A DNA stretch of 64,000 nt from Lutibacter profundi (GTDB lineage Bacteria; Bacteroidota; Bacteroidia; Flavobacteriales; Flavobacteriaceae): assembly GCF_001543325.1 (NCBI RefSeq), contig NZ_CP013355.1, positions 2,138,001 to 2,202,000 on the forward strand, given 5' to 3'. Below, piece after piece: positions 63,031 through 64,000 of this stretch; position 1 is the stretch's first letter, and each line of letters opens with the position of its first letter. Made by a program: the position numbers and the translations under genes. The notes under the pieces are model-generated. The model was not told where the DNA came from and did no database searches. It was given only the letters and a program-made list of their open reading frames with translations.

Positions 63031-64000
63031 ATGGATTTATTTGCAATTGCAACTATATTAATAGTACTTTCTGCACTTTTTGGATATCTAAATGTGCGTT
63101 TTTTAAAGTTGCCAACTACCATTGGGTTAATGGTAATTACTATTGTTTTTACGTTATTAGTTTTAGCAACAAGTTTAATTGATGATACTCTATTGGAACA
63201 TGAAAAGTTATTAATTTCACAAATAGATTTTGAAACTGTTTTATTAGATATTATGTTGAGTTTTTTATTGTTTGCAGGTGCATTACATACTAATTTTCAA
63301 CAATTAAAAGTTCAGCGTAAACCAGTTTTAATATTTGCTACATTTAGTACACTAATATCTACGTTATTAGTAGGGATATTTTCTTATTATTTACTAAAAC
63401 TCATAAATTTAGAGGTCGATTTTATTTATTGTTTATTATTTGGAGCATTAATTTCACCTACCGATCCAATTGCGGTTTTAGGAATTTTAAAACAAGTTGG
63501 AGCTCCAAAAAAACTGGAAACAAAAATTGTAGGAGAATCATTGTTTAATGATGGAGTTGGGGTAGTTGTATTTTTAACTATCTATCAAATAGCAAAAGGA
63601 GGAAGAGATATAACTTTCGGACACGTTGCAGAAATGTTTTTGGTAGAAATAGTTGGGGGAATTGCGCTTGGTTTTTTGTTGGGTTGGATTACGTATCGAT
63701 TTTTAAAATCTATTGATGATTATGATGTTGAGGTTATAATTACCATTGCAGCAGTTATGGGAGGTACTGTTTTAGCACAATATTTTCATTTGTCAGCACC
63801 ATTAGCAATGGTAACAACAGGATTAATTGTAGGTCATGATACTGTGAGAGAATCGTCAATGAGTAAAATTACAGAACAATATGTAGATAAGTTTTGGGAA
63901 TTAGTAGATATATTACTAAATACGGTATTGTTTGTAATGATAGGAATGGAAATTTTGGTGCTAACATATAATAGTCAATTTATATTAGCGGGTTTATTAT
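63031..64000 (+). CDS. CPA1-family Na+/H+ antiporter, partial
   Basis: Starts at ATG 63031, one base after the DinB-like stop, and runs off the window after about 323 codons. Membrane helices alternate throughout. The ion-binding and catalytic motifs GALISPTDPIAVLGILKQVG and VGESLFNDGVGVVVFL (Asn-Asp pair) are characteristic of NhaP-type antiporters. It exchanges Na+ or K+ for protons across the inner membrane. The C-terminal part lies outside the window. Confidence 0.92.
   Translation, partial: MDLFAIATILIVLSALFGYLNVRFLKLPTTIGLMVITIVFTLLVLATSLIDDTLLEHEKLLISQIDFETVLLDIMLSFLLFAGALHTNFQQLKVQRKPVLIFATFSTLISTLLVGIFSYYLLKLINLEVDFIYCLLFGALISPTDPIAVLGILKQVGAPKKLETKIVGESLFNDGVGVVVFLTIYQIAKGGRDITFGHVAEMFLVEIVGGIALGFLLGWITYRFLKSIDDYDVEVIITIAAVMGGTVLAQYFHLSAPLAMVTTGLIVGHDTVRESSMSKITEQYVDKFWELVDILLNTVLFVMIGMEILVLTYNSQFILAGLL

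Noticed and set aside
1-64000. CRISPR array, prophage, insertion sequence or rRNA operon
   Set aside because: No regularly spaced repeats, transposase or integrase motifs, phage structural genes or rRNA sequence were seen on either strand.

Overview
The window is an AT-rich chromosomal segment of a member of the Bacteroidota, almost certainly Flavobacteriaceae. Supporting signs are TAnnTTTG-type -7 promoter elements, starts with little visible Shine-Dalgarno sequence, a type IX secretion C-terminal domain, a TonB receptor with a carboxypeptidase-regulatory N-terminal domain, three-subunit sdhCAB operons, and lineage-restricted families that I place from memory (DUF6341, DUF6427, DUF4254). I cannot name the genus. 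No rRNA, tRNA, CRISPR array, insertion sequence or prophage was seen. Both window edges cut a gene: an M24 aminopeptidase at the left and a CPA1 Na+/H+ antiporter at the right.

Layout. 1-1.8 kb: Xaa-Pro aminopeptidase (partial) and a ChaN-like protein. 1.9-5.1 kb: a soluble PAS histidine kinase, a response regulator fused to a Crp/Fnr-type DNA-binding module, and a tandem universal stress protein preceded by an FNR-like site. 5.2-11.4 kb: two convergent paralogous BNR/sortilin-type propeller proteins. 11.5-18.5 kb: two complete sdhCAB operons arranged head to head. 18.6-25 kb: a DUF2975/XRE regulator pair, a methionine/glutamine-type aminotransferase with an omega-amidase, a class C serine hydrolase, an acyl-ACP desaturase and PlsC. 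25-32 kb: a type IX-secreted endonuclease I, then a TonB receptor with a repeat-containing lipoprotein. 32-41.3 kb (mostly minus strand): pgi, an M23 peptidase, a DUF3108 protein, hpd and hmgA (tyrosine to homogentisate breakdown), an Nfu/Mrp Fe-S assembly pair, an alkyltransferase-like protein and trmB. 41.3-49.6 kb: DUF6341, DUF6427, upp, a family 9 glycosyltransferase, yicC-gmk-nadD, M23, GH3 and MOSC. 49.8-55 kb: a four-gene accessory operon of secreted or membrane proteins, including a FecR/DUF4214/tectonin-propeller fusion. 55-58 kb: mscL, alr, tdk and a conserved hypothetical. 58.2-60.6 kb: a compact type II restriction-modification pair joined to a DUF4254 gene. 60.6-64 kb: DUF3089 and DUF4252-like lipoproteins, an ArsC-like thioredoxin-fold protein, a DinB-like protein and the antiporter.

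Most promising for follow-up are five items. (i) The PAS kinase / RR-Crp fusion / Usp module, which looks like a FixL-FixJ-FixK cascade collapsed into two proteins. (ii) The duplicated divergent sdhCAB operons. (iii) The undescribed four-gene operon at 49.8-55 kb. (iv) The restriction-modification unit with an 18-bp inverted repeat covering the nuclease start region. (v) A set of large imperfect palindromes in intergenic positions. All assignments come from reading motifs; no search or alignment program was run.
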